DNA of 64,000 nt from Chloroflexota bacterium (GCA_016213105.1 JACRBN010000019.1:271350-335349); one strand, 5' to 3'; positions 52,733-63,900 are shown, counted from the stretch's first letter. Numbers and translations: made by a program. Notes: generated from the letters alone by a model not told the origin.

Positions 52733-53773
52733 GTGTCACCCTTGATCCTCTCAGACCGTAAAAAGCGCGTAACCATTAAAGATGTAGCACAGGTTGCGGG
52801 AGTGTCCACGCAAACTGTTTCGCGCGTCATGAACAAGTTTTCCTACGTGTCTGGGGAGACCCGTCAGCGGGTCGAGGCCGTGGTGGAGCAGTTGGGGTAT
52901 CGTCCCAGCACCCTGGCGCGCAGCCTGATCCAACAGCGCAGTTACACCCTGGGGGTCGTTACCTTCGGACTGAAATTTCTCGGTCCGTCGCGCACACTCA
53001 ACGGCATTGCCGATCAGGCAGACAAACTCGGCTACATGCTGCTGATGAAAGAGCTCGATAATTTCGAAAAACATAGCCTCAATGAAGTAATGGATTCCCT
53101 CCTTGCCCGCCAGGTGGATGGCATCATCTGGGTGGCGCCGGAAATCGGCAACAACCACGATTGGGTGGAGCAATCAGAGAGTATCCCCGTGCCGGTATTG
53201 TTCCTGGCGATGAGACCACGTACGGGTATTTCAAGCGTTGCCACCGATAACTATCAGGGTGCAGTGATGGCTACCCAGCATTTACTGGAAAATGGCCGCA
53301 AAAGAGTGGCACATATTTCCGGTCCGATGAGTTGGTGGGAAGCGGAAGAACGAAAACGTGGCTGGCGTGAGACCCTCGAAAAAGCCGGCCTGGATGCGCC
53401 CGAGCAATTCTGCACCGAAGGGAATTGGTCCTCGACGAGCGGCGAACAAGCGTTCCTGCAACTGCTTGAAGCGTATCCCAACATGGACTCGATCTTTGTC
53501 GCCAACGATCAAATGGCGTTGAGCGTTTTGCGCGAGTCCCATCGCCGGGGCATTCGCGTGCCTGAGCAATTGGCGGTGATCGGATTCGATAACCTGCCCG
53601 AGTCGGCATATTTTTATCCATCCCTTACGACAATTTCACAAGACCTGCAGCTGCTCGGCGAGGAGGCCGTGCAAAGAATCGTGGAGATGATCCAGGCGCG
53701 GCAGAATAATCAGCCCATTCCGTCGCGGTCCCAGTTCATTCAACCGACGCTGATCGTCCGCGAAAGCGCGTAG
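52733..53773 (+). CDS. LacI-family sugar-responsive transcription regulator
   Basis: The product has 346 residues. Residues 13-33 form the LacI HTH ([20 protein letters not shown]); the rest is a periplasmic-binding-protein-like sugar domain. A GTG at 52733 or a TTG at 52742 (AAGG 8 bases upstream) can start it. It precedes an arabinose operon and has two palindromic operators in its own promoter, so it probably autoregulates and represses the operon; its inducer would be L-arabinose or a derivative. Confidence 0.87.
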   Translation: MSPLILSDRKKRVTIKDVAQVAGVSTQTVSRVMNKFSYVSGETRQRVEAVVEQLGYRPSTLARSLIQQRSYTLGVVTFGLKFLGPSRTLNGIADQADKLGYMLLMKELDNFEKHSLNEVMDSLLARQVDGIIWVAPEIGNNHDWVEQSESIPVPVLFLAMRPRTGISSVATDNYQGAVMATQHLLENGRKRVAHISGPMSWWEAEERKRGWRETLEKAGLDAPEQFCTEGNWSSTSGEQAFLQLLEAYPNMDSIFVANDQMALSVLRESHRRGIRVPEQLAVIGFDNLPESAYFYPSLTTISQDLQLLGEEAVQRIVEMIQARQNNQPIPSRSQFIQPTLIVRESA

Positions 53774-53829
53774 TATCTTTGGTTTTATTTCCACCCCATC
53801 TTTTTATTTCCATATTTGAAAATGAACTG

Positions 53830-53841
53830 AAAGGAGGTGAT
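53830..53841 (+). promoter_or_regulatory. Perfect anti-Shine-Dalgarno complement without a start codon
   Basis: AAAGGAGGTGAT is an exact match to the complement of the 16S rRNA 3' end, but no ATG, GTG or TTG lies at usable distance. It sits in the 224-base leader (53774-53997) that separates the regulator from the sugar-binding gene; a GC-rich stretch around 53891-53932 may fold. Otherwise nothing is seen there. Confidence 0.4.
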
Positions 53842-53997
53842 ACGCAAGAAGAGTACAAAAATCTTGAAACAGGAAGCGCCCCCGTTCCAATCGGCGTTAG
53901 GGGTGCGCGCTCCCGGACGGGAATGCCTGGCAATAGTTCCAGTCTGCCCCAAGAACACGCCAAGCCATTTTCAACATCAAAACAAGGAGAAGTAAGA

Positions 53998-55104
53998 ATG
54001 TCCAAGAAAGTGTCCTACACCTTAGTAGCAGTGCTCGTGCTGCTCAGTCTCGTACTGTCCGCCTGTGGTTCCACCGCCTCCGAAGCGCCTGCCGGCGAAA
54101 AACTGCTGGTTGGTATTTCCATGCCGACCAAGAGCTCTACCCGCTGGATCTCCGATGGCGAGAGCATGGTCAAAGAATTCGAAGCCATGGGCTATGCCAC
54201 CGACCTGCAATTTGCTGACAACGACATCCCCAACCAGCTGGCCCAGATCGAAAACATGGTCACCAAGGGCGCCAAGGTGCTCGTGATTGCCGCCATCGAT
54301 GGCACCACCCTCTCTGACGTTCTCCAGAAGGCCCATGATAGCGGCGCCATCGTGATCTCCTATGACCGCCTGATCACCAAGACCGCGAATGTCGATTACT
54401 ACGCGACCTTCGATAACTTTGGCGTGGGCGTTATTCAGGGAACCCAGCTCCTCGAAGGCCTTGGCCTGAAACCCGGTGAAAAAGCCCCCGCTGGCGTCGG
54501 CCCCTTCAACGTCGAACTCTTCGGCGGCTCCCCCGACGACACCAACGCCTTCTACTTCTATGATGGCGCCATGTCCGTCATCCAGCCCTTCATCGACGAC
54601 GGCACGATCGTGATCCAAAGCGGACAAATGGGCATGGACAAAGTCGGCACCCTGCGCTGGCTGGCTGCCACCGCCCAGTCCCGCATGGACAACCTTTTGA
54701 GCGCCTACTACACCGACAAGCGTGTGGATGCAGTCCTCTCCCCGTACGATGGTTTGAGCATCGGTATCCTCTCCTCCCTGAAGGGCGTTGGTTATTGCAC
54801 GCCTGAGCAGCCGTGCCCTGTCGTGACCGGCCAGGATGCAGAAGTTGCCTCCGTCAAGTCGATCATCGCCGGCGAACAGACCTATACCGTGTTCAAGGAC
54901 ACCCGCGTTCTTGCCAAGCAGGCCGCCAAGATGGCCGACCAGGCTCTGAAGGGTCAGACGGTTGAAATCAATGACACCACGACCTATGACAACCTCGTCA
55001 AGGTTGTGCCGTCCTATCTGCTGACCCCGATCAGCATTGATATTAACAACTACCAGAAAGAATTGGTAGACACTGGCTATATCAAGGCTGAAGATCTCAA
55101 GTAA
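53998..55104 (+). CDS. chvE: ChvE-type sugar-binding lipoprotein of an ABC importer
   Basis: The product has 368 residues. A signal peptide ends with lipobox LSAC (Cys23), which anchors it outside the membrane. The mature part is a type I periplasmic sugar-binding fold, with [28 protein letters not shown] and [12 protein letters not shown] typical of the ChvE/multiple-sugar group (arabinose, glucose, galactose, xylose). AAGGAG precedes the ATG. ATPase and permease genes follow. Confidence 0.88.
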   Translation: MSKKVSYTLVAVLVLLSLVLSACGSTASEAPAGEKLLVGISMPTKSSTRWISDGESMVKEFEAMGYATDLQFADNDIPNQLAQIENMVTKGAKVLVIAAIDGTTLSDVLQKAHDSGAIVISYDRLITKTANVDYYATFDNFGVGVIQGTQLLEGLGLKPGEKAPAGVGPFNVELFGGSPDDTNAFYFYDGAMSVIQPFIDDGTIVIQSGQMGMDKVGTLRWLAATAQSRMDNLLSAYYTDKRVDAVLSPYDGLSIGILSSLKGVGYCTPEQPCPVVTGQDAEVASVKSIIAGEQTYTVFKDTRVLAKQAAKMADQALKGQTVEINDTTTYDNLVKVVPSYLLTPISIDINNYQKELVDTGYIKAEDLK

Positions 55105-55117
55105 CTAGTTTTACCCG

Positions 55118-55149
55118 GGTGCGTGAGGATGGAAATATCCTCACGCACC
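55118..55149 (+). terminator. Hairpin between the sugar-binding protein and ATPase genes
   Basis: GGTGCGTGAGGAT, loop GGAAAT, ATCCTCACGCACC: perfect 13-bp stem. It may partly terminate transcription or protect the upstream mRNA, giving more binding protein than ATPase. Confidence 0.7.
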
Positions 55150-55238
55150 TTCCTTGTAGATTTTTAAACAATCGAAGTAGAATTGCACACAACATGGCAC
55201 AGCAACTTGAACCCATGTAGATTAAGGACGAGAAGACC

Positions 55239-56780
55239 ATGGCCGATGTCATTTTGGAAATGCGCAACATTACAAAGACTTTCCCGGGTGTAAAAGCGCT
55301 TAACAATGTAAGTTTTAGCGTAACCCAGGGAGAGATCCACGCCCTGGTGGGAGAAAACGGCGCGGGAAAATCGACCTTGATGAATGTGTTAAGTGGCATA
55401 TATCCATACGGCACCTATGAGGGAGAAATCTATTTTCAGGGCAGTGAATGTCGGTTTCGCGACCTCACTGAATCTGAAAAAGTTGGACTTGTTATCATTC
55501 ATCAGGAACTTGCGCTGATTCCGTTTCTTTCCGTAGCCGAAAACATGTTTCTCGGTAACGAGCGCGCTAAAAACGGTGTAATCGATTGGAATGAATCCAT
55601 TTCCAAAACTGCTGAATTTCTGGAGAGGGTGGGTTTGCACGAGTCGCCCAATACCTTGATTACGGATATGGGCGTTGGCAAACAGCAGTTGGTCGAAATT
55701 GCCAAGGCGCTGGCAAAAGAAGTGAAACTGCTTATTTTGGATGAGCCGACCGCCGCCCTGAATGAAAAGGACAGCGAGAAGCTGCTTGAGTTATTACTTC
55801 AATTTAAAGAGCACGGCATTTCCTCGATTTTGATCTCTCATAAATTAAGTGAAGTCAAAAAAGTGGCTGATTCCATCACGATTCTTCGCGATGGCGCCAC
55901 AATCGAAACACTGGATTGCAGGAAAGACAATATTACCGAAGACCGCATCATTCGCGGCATGGTGGGGCGGGATATGACGCATCGCTTCCCGCCGCGTGAA
56001 AAGAATATTGGCGAGGTTATTTTTGAAATACGTGATTGGAATGCATATCATCCCATCCATGAAGACCGCAAAGTAAGCAATAATGTGAATATATCCGTCC
56101 GCAGGGGCGAAGTTGTTGGAATTTCGGGGTTAATGGGGGCCGGGAGAACGGAACTGGCGATGAGCATTTTTGGTCGCGCCTATGGCACCCGGATTAGTGG
56201 AAAGGCTTATAGAAATGGGGAGGAAGTGGATATCAGCACCATCGATAAAGCCATCTCAAACGGAATCGCCTATGCAACGGAAGATCGCAAAGCGTATGGG
56301 TTGGTACTGATCCAGGAAGTTAAAAATAATATCACCCTGGCGAATCTGGAAGAAATTTCCAGCCGTCAAGTGATCAATGAGCCCCGGGAAATGAAGGTTA
56401 CCAGTGAATATCGGGATAACCTTAACATTAAGTGTTCCAGTATTCGGCAGCTGGCTCTTAATCTTTCCGGCGGCAATCAACAAAAAGTTGTGCTGAGCAA
56501 ATGGTTGTTTTCCAGCCCGGAAATCCTGATCCTGGACGAACCCACGCGTGGTATTGATGTCGGGGCGAAGTACGAGATTTACACGATTATCAATCGTTTG
56601 GTCAGTGAAGGCAAGGGGATCATCCTGATCTCATCGGAATTGCCGGAGATTTTAGGAGTTTGTGACCGCATTTACGTAATGCGTGACGGAAAAATTGTCG
56701 GCGAAATGCCGGCAAGCGAAGCATCCCAGGAAAAAGTAATGAAACACATAATGACGCAACAAGAGGCAACCCAATCATGA
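55239..56780 (+). CDS. gguA: Sugar ABC transporter ATP-binding protein, two ABC domains
   Basis: The product has 513 residues with two tandem ABC domains. The first has Walker [10 protein letters not shown] (about 38-46), the D-E-P-T-A-A-L Walker B and [15 protein letters not shown] signature. The second has a degenerate Walker A ([10 protein letters not shown]), then [10 protein letters not shown] and [12 protein letters not shown], as usual in the GguA/MglA/AraG class. It powers uptake of the pentose. The stop overlaps the permease start by 4 bases. Confidence 0.92.
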   Translation: MADVILEMRNITKTFPGVKALNNVSFSVTQGEIHALVGENGAGKSTLMNVLSGIYPYGTYEGEIYFQGSECRFRDLTESEKVGLVIIHQELALIPFLSVAENMFLGNERAKNGVIDWNESISKTAEFLERVGLHESPNTLITDMGVGKQQLVEIAKALAKEVKLLILDEPTAALNEKDSEKLLELLLQFKEHGISSILISHKLSEVKKVADSITILRDGATIETLDCRKDNITEDRIIRGMVGRDMTHRFPPREKNIGEVIFEIRDWNAYHPIHEDRKVSNNVNISVRRGEVVGISGLMGAGRTELAMSIFGRAYGTRISGKAYRNGEEVDISTIDKAISNGIAYATEDRKAYGLVLIQEVKNNITLANLEEISSRQVINEPREMKVTSEYRDNLNIKCSSIRQLALNLSGGNQQKVVLSKWLFSSPEILILDEPTRGIDVGAKYEIYTIINRLVSEGKGIILISSELPEILGVCDRIYVMRDGKIVGEMPASEASQEKVMKHIMTQQEATQS

Positions 56781-57988
56781 AAACTACGGCAACCCCTCAT
56801 GAAACAAATGCGGCTGGCGGGATCATGAAGACCCTGACTGGGCTTTTCAGAAGCAATATTCGCGAATATGGCATGTTGATCGCCCTGATCGCGGTCATGG
56901 TGTTCTTTCAGATTCAAACCGCTGGCGTGTTGATGAAGCCCGTGAATCTCACCAATCTTGTTCTGCAGAACAGCTATGTCATCACCATGGCAGTGGGTAT
57001 GTTGTTGATTATCATTACCGGCGGGATCGACCTGTCTGTCGGTTCGGTTGTCGCTGTGATTGGCGCGCTGGCGGGGGTGTTGATCGTCAGGTATGATGTC
57101 AATTGGATTGTGGTCGTTGCGATCTGCTTGCTGCTCGGCGCGATGATCGGCGCTTTTCAGGGATATTTTGTCGCCTATCGGAAAATCCCGGCTTTCATTG
57201 TTACCCTGGCGGGCATGTTGGTCTTTCGCGGTTTGACCATTGCCCTGCTTCGAGGAGAGTCGGTCGGGCCTTTTCCGAGGGGATTTCAAAACATAAGTTC
57301 CGGGTTCATTCCCGACCTTTTTCAAAACGAAGGCTTGCACATTACCACTCTGCTGATCGGGGTGTTACTTTCAATTTTATTGATATTCCTGGACGTGCGC
57401 GGTAGAAAAAATCAGCAAAAATATGGACTTGAAGTAACCCCATTCTATTTTTTTGTCGTCAAAAATATCGTCATTACGATCGCGGTCATGGGCTTCTGCT
57501 ATTTGATGGCCTCCTACAAGGGCCTTCCCAATGTGCTTGTCCTCCTTTTTGCGCTGGTTACATTCTATGCTTTTATCACCAGTTCGTCGGTCATTGGCCG
57601 CCGTATTTACGCAATGGGCGGCAATGAAAAAGCAGCCAGGCTTTCAGGCGTCAATACGCCGCGCCTGTTGTTCTATACGTTCATCAATATGGGTATTCTT
57701 GCCTCCATGGCAGGTTTGATCGTTGCGGCCCGCTTAAACAGCTCCACGCCCAATGCCGGGGACGGTATGGAATTGGATGTGATTGCCGCCTGTTTCATCG
57801 GAGGCGCATCACCCATGGGCGGCGTCGGTAAAGTCATCGGCGCTTTAGTCGGGGCTTTCCTCATCGGCGTATTGAACAATGGTATGTCCATTTTGGGAGT
57901 CGGGATCGATTGGCAGAAGGTTGTCAAGGGTATCGTGTTATTGGCGGCGGTTTTGTTTGATGTGTATAACAAAAACAAGAATGCGTAG
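56777..57988 (+). CDS. gguB: Sugar ABC transporter permease
   Basis: The product has 403 residues and ten hydrophobic helices. The [20 protein letters not shown] motif and the later GIPAF-like [12 protein letters not shown] and [15 protein letters not shown] regions are typical of RbsC/GguB permeases. It would form the membrane channel with the upstream ATPase; the gene starts within the ATPase stop (ATGA). Confidence 0.91.
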   Translation: MKTTATPHETNAAGGIMKTLTGLFRSNIREYGMLIALIAVMVFFQIQTAGVLMKPVNLTNLVLQNSYVITMAVGMLLIIITGGIDLSVGSVVAVIGALAGVLIVRYDVNWIVVVAICLLLGAMIGAFQGYFVAYRKIPAFIVTLAGMLVFRGLTIALLRGESVGPFPRGFQNISSGFIPDLFQNEGLHITTLLIGVLLSILLIFLDVRGRKNQQKYGLEVTPFYFFVVKNIVITIAVMGFCYLMASYKGLPNVLVLLFALVTFYAFITSSSVIGRRIYAMGGNEKAARLSGVNTPRLLFYTFINMGILASMAGLIVAARLNSSTPNAGDGMELDVIAACFIGGASPMGGVGKVIGALVGAFLIGVLNNGMSILGVGIDWQKVVKGIVLLAAVLFDVYNKNKNA

Positions 57989-58258
57989 TTGATCGAATGT
58001 GTATATGCAAGACGCAATGTTTCCGAAAAATAAATACTGTGCCCGCATCGAAGAATATTCAGCAATAATTTTGTAAAATTACCGCAAAAGAATATCGGTA
58101 TTTGCATAAAGCGAATTGAGTTTTCGTGGATATTTTGTTACCAGACGACTGTGCTTATCTCACAATTTAGTAAACTTTTCATCGAAAGTCGCGCAGGAAA
58201 ATCGAACTTTTGTTTACCCAATGATGCGATACTCTGTAAATAACCAAAGGATGTTTAT
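57989..58258 (+). other. AT-rich gap within the arabinose operon, no gene seen
   Basis: About 270 bases without a convincing reading frame, repeat or hairpin. It is clearly AT-richer than the flanks, so a secondary promoter for the catabolic genes is possible, but no consensus -35/-10 pair stands out. Confidence 0.4.
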
Positions 58259-58726
58259 ATGATCGATTTATTGGCGCAGCTGCTTCAGGAGGAACAGGAA
58301 CTACAGTTTCCATATTTCAATGAAATCACTGCCTGGCAGATCGGCCGTCAGATCGTGGAGCGCGCCATGCGCGAAAACCTCCCCGTCACCATCGACATCC
58401 AAAAGGGCGAACAGCAGTTATTTCATTACAGCATGCCCGGCACGTCTGCGGACAACGATGAATGGGTCAGGCGCAAGGTTCGCTTGGTGAAGCGCTTTGG
58501 ACACAGCTCCTATTACATGGGACAATTGCTTAAACACAAGGGCAAAAGCATCGAGGAAAGTTATCTCATTTCGGAAAGCGAATTTGCCGCGCATGGCGGC
58601 TGCTTTCCCATCCTCATCAAAGATTCAGGCATGATTGGCGCGGTCACGGTTTCAGGGCTTCCACAGGAGGAGGACCACCGACTGGTTGTGCAATCCATTC
58701 GTGAGTTTCTCGCCGGGGAGAAATAA
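58259..58726 (+). CDS. UPF0303 / heme-degrading-domain-like protein
   Basis: The product has 155 residues. The pattern ITAWQIGRQIVERAMRENLPVTIDI, WVRRKVRLVKRFGHSSYYMG and FAAHGGCFPILIKDSGMIGAVTVSGLPQEEDH identifies UPF0303, a GlcG/HbpS-like fold. Its role is uncertain; in several bacteria it lies next to sugar uptake and kinase genes, as here between the permease and the FGGY kinase. Confidence 0.82.
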   Translation: MIDLLAQLLQEEQELQFPYFNEITAWQIGRQIVERAMRENLPVTIDIQKGEQQLFHYSMPGTSADNDEWVRRKVRLVKRFGHSSYYMGQLLKHKGKSIEESYLISESEFAAHGGCFPILIKDSGMIGAVTVSGLPQEEDHRLVVQSIREFLAGEK

Positions 58727-58820
58727 CGTGGCGTGGAAAGCGGTAATTGACGGGGTACTGTCCGTGGCAGGGTGGGTTCGTTTGCGCATATCTGACGCGG
58801 CAGAATGACAGGAGATGAAC

Positions 58821-60422
58821 ATGGAGCGTAATGAAATCCAAAATGCAATCGAAAGCGGCAGGGCCGCCCTCGGCATCGAACTCGGTTCGACGCGCATCAA
58901 AGCGGTGCTGATTGCCGAAGACCATTCTCCCATCGCCTCGGGCAGCTATGAGTGGGAGAACAAACTTGAAAACGGCGTCTGGACGTACAGCCTCGACGAT
59001 GTTTGGAAGGGCTTGCGGGAAAGTTTCCAGAATCTCAACAAAGATGTATCTGGGAAGTATGGCGTTTCACTAAAGACCATTGGCGCCATTGGATTCAGCG
59101 CCATGATGCACGGCTACATGGCCTTCGATCAGGATGGGAATCTGCTCGTCCCGTTCCGCACCTGGCGCAATACCACCACGGGGCAGGCCGCCGAAAAACT
59201 CACCGACCTGTTCCAATTCAACATTCCCCAACGTTGGAGCATCGCCCATCTGTATCAGGCGATATTGAACAAGGAATCGCACGTCGGGGACGTCGACCAT
59301 CTGACCACGCTGGCGGGCTATGTCCACTGGAAATTGACGGGACGGAAGGTGCTGGGGGTTGGCGAAGCCTCGGGCATGTTCCCCATCGACAGCGGGACCA
59401 ACGACTACGACTCGCGCATGATTGCCCAGTTTGATGAACTGCTTCAAACGGAAAACATCCCGTGGAAACTCGCAGATATTTTGCCGAAAGTTTTAGTAGC
59501 AGGAGATGTTGCAGGCGTCCTGACGGAGGAGGGCGCTCGCTTGCTCGACCCGACGGGAGGACTCAAAGCGGGGATTCCGCTCTGCCCGCCGGAGGGCGAC
59601 GCGGGCACGGGCATGGTCGCCACCAATAGCGTGGCCGGGCGGACAGGCAACGTCTCGGCTGGGACATCCGTCTTCGCCATGATCGTGTTGGAAAAGGCGC
59701 TGTCCAAACTGTACCCCGAGATCGACATGGTCACCACGCCCACGGGCAAGCCGGTGGCGATGGTGCATGCCAATAACTGCACCTCCGACCTCAATGCCTG
59801 GGTCGATTTGTTCAAAGAATTCACCGCCGCAATTGGCGTGGACATGAGCGAATCCAAATTATATGAAACGCTGTATCAAAAGGCGCTCACTGCTGACGCG
59901 GATGGGGGCGGGCTGCTGGCATACAATTATTTTTCGGGCGAATCCATTACGCACTTCGAAGAGGGGCGCCCTCTGTTCGTCCGCACGCCCGAAAGCCGCT
60001 TCAACCTGGCGAACTTCATGCGCACGCATCTGTTCTCATCACTGGCGGTGCTGAAGATCGGCATGGATATTCTCTTCGAGCAGGAAAAAGTCGGGCTCGA
60101 TCAACTGCTCGGCCACGGCGGATTCTTTAAGACGAAGGGAGTCGGCCAAAAGATCATGGCGGCGGCGATGAATGTCCCCGTCTCGGTGATGGAGACCGCG
60201 GGCGAGGGCGGCGCGTGGGGCATCGCGCTGCTGGCCGCGTACATGCTTTATAAATCGGACAACGAAGCGCTCGAAACCTATCTCGCGGAAAAAGTCTTTG
60301 CCGGTGAAAATGGCTCCACCCTCGCGCCTGACCCGCGGGATGTGGATGGGTTTGCCGCGTTCATGGTGCGCTACAAGCAGGGTCTCGGCATCGAACGCGC
60401 CGCCGTGGAAGGGATGAAGTAA
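58821..60422 (+). CDS. FGGY-family carbohydrate kinase, probably L-ribulokinase
   Basis: The product has 533 residues. [16 protein letters not shown] near the N-terminus is the phosphate-binding strand; [15 protein letters not shown] and [18 protein letters not shown] are the FGGY signature regions. It is shorter and different in motif detail from the classic AraB, resembling the kinase type found with araAD in Thermotoga and Clostridia. By context it phosphorylates L-ribulose. The ATG at 58821 follows AGGAG by 6 bases; an earlier ATG at 58815 is too close to it. Confidence 0.85.
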   Translation: MERNEIQNAIESGRAALGIELGSTRIKAVLIAEDHSPIASGSYEWENKLENGVWTYSLDDVWKGLRESFQNLNKDVSGKYGVSLKTIGAIGFSAMMHGYMAFDQDGNLLVPFRTWRNTTTGQAAEKLTDLFQFNIPQRWSIAHLYQAILNKESHVGDVDHLTTLAGYVHWKLTGRKVLGVGEASGMFPIDSGTNDYDSRMIAQFDELLQTENIPWKLADILPKVLVAGDVAGVLTEEGARLLDPTGGLKAGIPLCPPEGDAGTGMVATNSVAGRTGNVSAGTSVFAMIVLEKALSKLYPEIDMVTTPTGKPVAMVHANNCTSDLNAWVDLFKEFTAAIGVDMSESKLYETLYQKALTADADGGGLLAYNYFSGESITHFEEGRPLFVRTPESRFNLANFMRTHLFSSLAVLKIGMDILFEQEKVGLDQLLGHGGFFKTKGVGQKIMAAAMNVPVSVMETAGEGGAWGIALLAAYMLYKSDNEALETYLAEKVFAGENGSTLAPDPRDVDGFAAFMVRYKQGLGIERAAVEGMK

Positions 60423-60427
60423 ATACG

Positions 60428-60545
60428 TTCCGTCCTTGCGAGGGCGACGCTCTTCCACCCGAAGCAATCCCCTCGTCAGCGGGAGATTGCTTCGTCGCTC
60501 ACAGAGTTTACCCTGAGCCTGTCGAAGGGTTCGCTCCCCGCAATG
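60428..60545. repeat. Family B repeat with nested family A within the arabinose operon
   Basis: CCTTGCGAGGGCGACGCTC...CGAAGCAATCCCC is opposed by GGGAGATTGCTTCGTCGC...CCCGCAATGACG; CCTGAGCCTGTCGAAGGG lies between. It separates the kinase from araD. Confidence 0.7.
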
Positions 60546-60561
60546 ACGAGTGGAGAAAAAT

Positions 60562-61254
60562 ATGTTGAAGAAATTGAAAGAACAAGTATTTCAGGCCAAC
60601 CTCTTACTGCCCAAACATGGACTGGTCACCTTCACCTGGGGCAACGTCTCAGGTATTGACCGCGAAAAGGGCCTGGTCGTGATCAAGCCCTCGGGCGTTT
60701 CGTATGAGGTGATGAAAGCCAGGGACATGGTGGTCGTGGAATTGGAGACGGGCAAAATTGTGGAAGGTGAACTCAAACCCTCCTCCGATACGCCGACCCA
60801 CCTCGAACTATACAAGGCATTTTCCAACATCGGCGGCATTGTCCACACCCACAGCCGTTGGGCGACCACTTTTGCGCAGGCGGGGCGCGGAATCGCGGCG
60901 CTCGGCACCACGCATGGTGATTATTTCCATGGCGAGATTCCCTGCACCCGCAAAATGACCCAGGCCGAGATCGAAGGCGATTACGAAAAGGAAACCGGCC
61001 TGATCATCAAGGAAACGTTTGAAGACAAAGACTCCGCTGCCATTCCCGCGGTTCTCGTTTACAGCCACGGGCCGTTTGCCTGGGGCAAAGATGCGATGGA
61101 CGCCGTCCACAATGCCGTGGTGCTGGAGGAGGTTGCCTTCATGAACTTCCACACCCTGTTGCTCAAGCCGCGCATCCCGCCCATGCAGCAGGAATTGCTG
61201 GACAAGCATTATTTGAGAAAACACGGCGCAAACGCCTATTATGGACAGAAGTAA
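60562..61254 (+). CDS. araD: L-ribulose-5-phosphate 4-epimerase
   Basis: The product has 230 residues. Asp76, His95, His97 and His169 (SSDTPTH, HTHSRW, YSHGPF) match the zinc site and Asp120 the catalytic acid of AraD, by position close to the E. coli enzyme. It converts L-ribulose-5-P to D-xylulose-5-P. GGAG lies 6 bases before the ATG at 60562; an in-frame GTG at 60550 is upstream of that ribosome site. araA follows on the same strand. Confidence 0.93.
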   Translation: MLKKLKEQVFQANLLLPKHGLVTFTWGNVSGIDREKGLVVIKPSGVSYEVMKARDMVVVELETGKIVEGELKPSSDTPTHLELYKAFSNIGGIVHTHSRWATTFAQAGRGIAALGTTHGDYFHGEIPCTRKMTQAEIEGDYEKETGLIIKETFEDKDSAAIPAVLVYSHGPFAWGKDAMDAVHNAVVLEEVAFMNFHTLLLKPRIPPMQQELLDKHYLRKHGANAYYGQK

Positions 61255-61257
61255 TCA

Positions 61258-61352
61258 TCCGTCTTGCGAGGGCGACAGCCCGAAATAATCTCATGACAAT
61301 GTTGGAGATTGCTTCGGGCAAAGAGCAAGAGCGCCCTCGCAATGACGAGCAT
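61258..61352. repeat. Family B palindromic repeat between araD and araA
   Basis: CTTGCGAGGGCGACAGCC... and the inverse AAGAGCGCCCTCGCAATGACG. It sits just before the araA ribosome site. Confidence 0.7.
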
Positions 61353-61370
61353 AACAAAAGGAGAGCACTC

Positions 61371-62876
61371 ATGATCGATCTGACACAATATGAAGTATGG
61401 TTTGTGACCGGAAGCCAGCATTTATATGGCCCGAAAACCCTGGAACAGGTGGCTGTCAACTCGCGCGAAATCGCGACCGCGCTCGGCGCCTCGGCGCATA
61501 TGCCGGTCAAGGTGGTCTTCAAGCCCGTGGTGACCACGCCCGATGCCATTCGTGAGTTGTGTCTGGAAGCCAACTCATCCAAGAACTGCATCGGCCTCAT
61601 CACCTGGATGCACACCTTCTCGCCCGCCAAAATGTGGATCGCGGGCCTGAGCCTGCTCAGGAAGCCGTTCGCGCACCTGCACACCCAGTACAACCGCGAA
61701 ATCCCCTGGGCCGAGATCGACATGAATTTCATGAATCTCAACCAGGCCGCGCACGGCGACCGTGAGTTCGGTTTCATCGGCAGCCGTATGCGCCTCGACC
61801 GCAAGGTGGTTGTCGGTCACTGGCAGGATGAGGATGTGCAGGCGGACCTGGGTATGTGGGCGCGCGCCGCAGCCGCCTGGGCCGACTGGCAGGGCGCAAG
61901 GCTCGCCCGCTTCGGCGACAATATGCGTGACGTGGCCGTCACCGAAGGCGACAAGGTCCAGGCGCAGATTCAGTTCGGGTACGATGTCTACGGCTACGGC
62001 GTCGGGGATCTGGTCAAGGTCGTCAGGGAAGCCAGCGACGCCGAGGTCGACAGGATGGTCGAGGCTTATCTCGACGAGTATGAGGTTGTCCCCGCTTTGC
62101 AGCCGGGCGGAGAAAAACATGCCTCCCTGCGCGAAGGCGCGCGCATTGAAGTCGGGATGCGCAAATTCCTGGAGGCGGGCAGCTTCAAGGCCTTCACCAC
62201 CACCTTCGAGGATTTGCACGGACTGGCGCAACTGCCCGGCCTGGCGGTTCAGCGTTTGATGCGCGACGGCTACGGTTTTGGTGCGGAAGGTGACTGGAAG
62301 ACCTCCGCCCTCGTCCGCGCGATGAAGGTAATGAGCGAGGGGCTGAAGGGAGGCGTCAGCTTCATGGAAGATTACACTTATCATTTCAGCGCGGGCGGCG
62401 ACAAGGTGCTCGGCGCGCACATGCTCGAAGTCTGCGAATCGATTGCCTCGAACAGGCCCAAACTGGACATACTGCCCCTTTCCATCGGGGGCAAGGCCGA
62501 CCCCGTGCGCCTGATCTTCGACGCCAATCTTGGCCCCGCCATCGGCGCCTCCATCATGGACATGGGCCAGCGCTTCCGCATGGTAGCCAACGTCGTGGAC
62601 GTGATCCCGACCGACGCGCCGCTTCCCAACCTGCCCGTGGCGCGCGCGCTCTGGCTGCCGCGTCCCAATCTCAAAGTCGCTGCCGCGGCGTGGATCTATG
62701 CCGGCGGCGCGCATCACACCAGTTTCAGCTACTCGGTCACGGCCGGGCAACTGCATGACTTTGCCGAGATGGCGGGCATCGAATTCCTGCTCATCGACGA
62801 GAACACCCGCGTGGATGAGTTCAAGGATAAACTGCGCTGGAACGATTTATACTATCATTTGAGCAAAGGATTGTAG
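61371..62876 (+). CDS. araA: L-arabinose isomerase
   Basis: The product has 501 residues, the standard size. Metal ligands Glu306, Glu333, His350 and His449 ([29 protein letters not shown]) match the E. coli enzyme almost exactly by number. It isomerises L-arabinose to L-ribulose. AAAGGAGAG precedes the ATG at 61371; the frame upstream is repeat sequence. Confidence 0.94.
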   Translation: MIDLTQYEVWFVTGSQHLYGPKTLEQVAVNSREIATALGASAHMPVKVVFKPVVTTPDAIRELCLEANSSKNCIGLITWMHTFSPAKMWIAGLSLLRKPFAHLHTQYNREIPWAEIDMNFMNLNQAAHGDREFGFIGSRMRLDRKVVVGHWQDEDVQADLGMWARAAAAWADWQGARLARFGDNMRDVAVTEGDKVQAQIQFGYDVYGYGVGDLVKVVREASDAEVDRMVEAYLDEYEVVPALQPGGEKHASLREGARIEVGMRKFLEAGSFKAFTTTFEDLHGLAQLPGLAVQRLMRDGYGFGAEGDWKTSALVRAMKVMSEGLKGGVSFMEDYTYHFSAGGDKVLGAHMLEVCESIASNRPKLDILPLSIGGKADPVRLIFDANLGPAIGASIMDMGQRFRMVANVVDVIPTDAPLPNLPVARALWLPRPNLKVAAAAWIYAGGAHHTSFSYSVTAGQLHDFAEMAGIEFLLIDENTRVDEFKDKLRWNDLYYHLSKGL

Positions 62877-62898
62877 CGGGGCAGGGCGACCGGATGTG

Positions 62899-62932
62899 AA
62901 AGTACCTCCTGCTCTTGAGCAGGAGGTACTTT
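62899..62932 (+). terminator. 16-bp hairpin between araA and the mutarotase-like gene
   Basis: AAAGTACCTCCTGCTC, loop TT, GAGCAGGAGGTACTTT, then TTGAAATG. It may attenuate transcription or pair off the ribosome site of the next gene. Confidence 0.65.
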
Positions 62933-62951
62933 TGAAATGAAAGGACCTTTC

Positions 62952-63803
62952 ATGGACAGGCTTGTTTTGCAGAACGACTTTTTGCGCCTCGAATATTTGA
63001 AAACATCGCTGCGGATCACTGGGCTTTTCCCATTTGGCAGGCCCAACCTGCTGGCAGACTTGAGCGATTTTCCCCCGGTGCCTACGCCGTATGGAAATTT
63101 CCATTTTCGCGGCGGACACCGCCTGTGGCATGCGCCCGAAGCCATGCCGCGCACCTACATCCCGGACATGGGCGGGCTGGAGATCACCGACCTGCCGCTC
63201 GGGGTGCGGCTCGAAACCCAGCCCGAACCTGGCACCAGGATTCGCAAACAGATCGAAATTCAACTTGCGGAAGGGAAGCCCTCTGTCAAGTTGACGCACA
63301 CGCTGGTAAACGATGGCTTGTGGCCTGTCCAACTGGCTCCCTGGGCGATCACCCAGTTCCGTCTGGGTGGGACGGTCATTTTGCCGATGCCGACCGGGAA
63401 CGTGGATGCCGCGGGCCTGCTTCCCAATCGTCAGCTTGCCTTCTGGCCTTACTCGCACATCCAAGATCCGCGGCTGGACTTGGGGGATGCGTATGTCCTG
63501 TTCGAGGCCGAGGCCCTGCCGCCTTTCAAAATGGGATATCTCAACCCGCACGGCTGGATGGCCTATTGGCTGGACGGAGTCCTGTTCCGTAAGACGTTCG
63601 AGGTTCACGCAGGTCAGACCCACCCGGACAACAACTGCAACACCGAAATATTCTGCAACGCCTATTTCGTGGAACTCGAAAGCCTGGCGCCGCTGACGCT
63701 GCTGGCCCCCGGCGAATCGATCAGCCACGTGGAAGTGTGGGAGGTTTTCGAGGATCTGGCCGCGCTGCCGCAGGACGCGCAGTTGGCCTTATCCAAAGAA
63801 TAA
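62952..63803 (+). CDS. Galactose-mutarotase-like (aldose-epimerase fold) protein
   Basis: The product has 283 residues from the ATG at 62952, which follows AAAGGA by 6 bases; an ATG five codons upstream precedes that site. The predicted all-beta fold with many Pro/Trp/Gly turns (for example GNFHFRGGHRLWHAPEA, LAPWAITQF, NPHGWMAYW) fits the galactose-mutarotase-like fold. It would interconvert anomers of the imported sugar, consistent with the last position in an arabinose operon. I cannot name the exact family. Confidence 0.6.
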   Translation: MDRLVLQNDFLRLEYLKTSLRITGLFPFGRPNLLADLSDFPPVPTPYGNFHFRGGHRLWHAPEAMPRTYIPDMGGLEITDLPLGVRLETQPEPGTRIRKQIEIQLAEGKPSVKLTHTLVNDGLWPVQLAPWAITQFRLGGTVILPMPTGNVDAAGLLPNRQLAFWPYSHIQDPRLDLGDAYVLFEAEALPPFKMGYLNPHGWMAYWLDGVLFRKTFEVHAGQTHPDNNCNTEIFCNAYFVELESLAPLTLLAPGESISHVEVWEVFEDLAALPQDAQLALSKE

Positions 63804-63812
63804 CCTGTGAAG

Positions 63813-63837
63813 TCCGCAAGTTCCACTTGCGGATTTT
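63813..63837 (+). terminator. Rho-independent terminator of the arabinose operon
   Basis: TCCGCAAGT, loop TCC, ACTTGCGGA, then TTTT, 10 bases after the stop codon. A second small hairpin AGAAGC/GCTTCT of repeat family D follows near 63846. Confidence 0.75.
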
Positions 63838-63900
63838 GGAGTCCAGAAGCTCTGCTTCTTTACATTAACTTCGCATAACATTCAGTCTTGTTGAAAAAGG

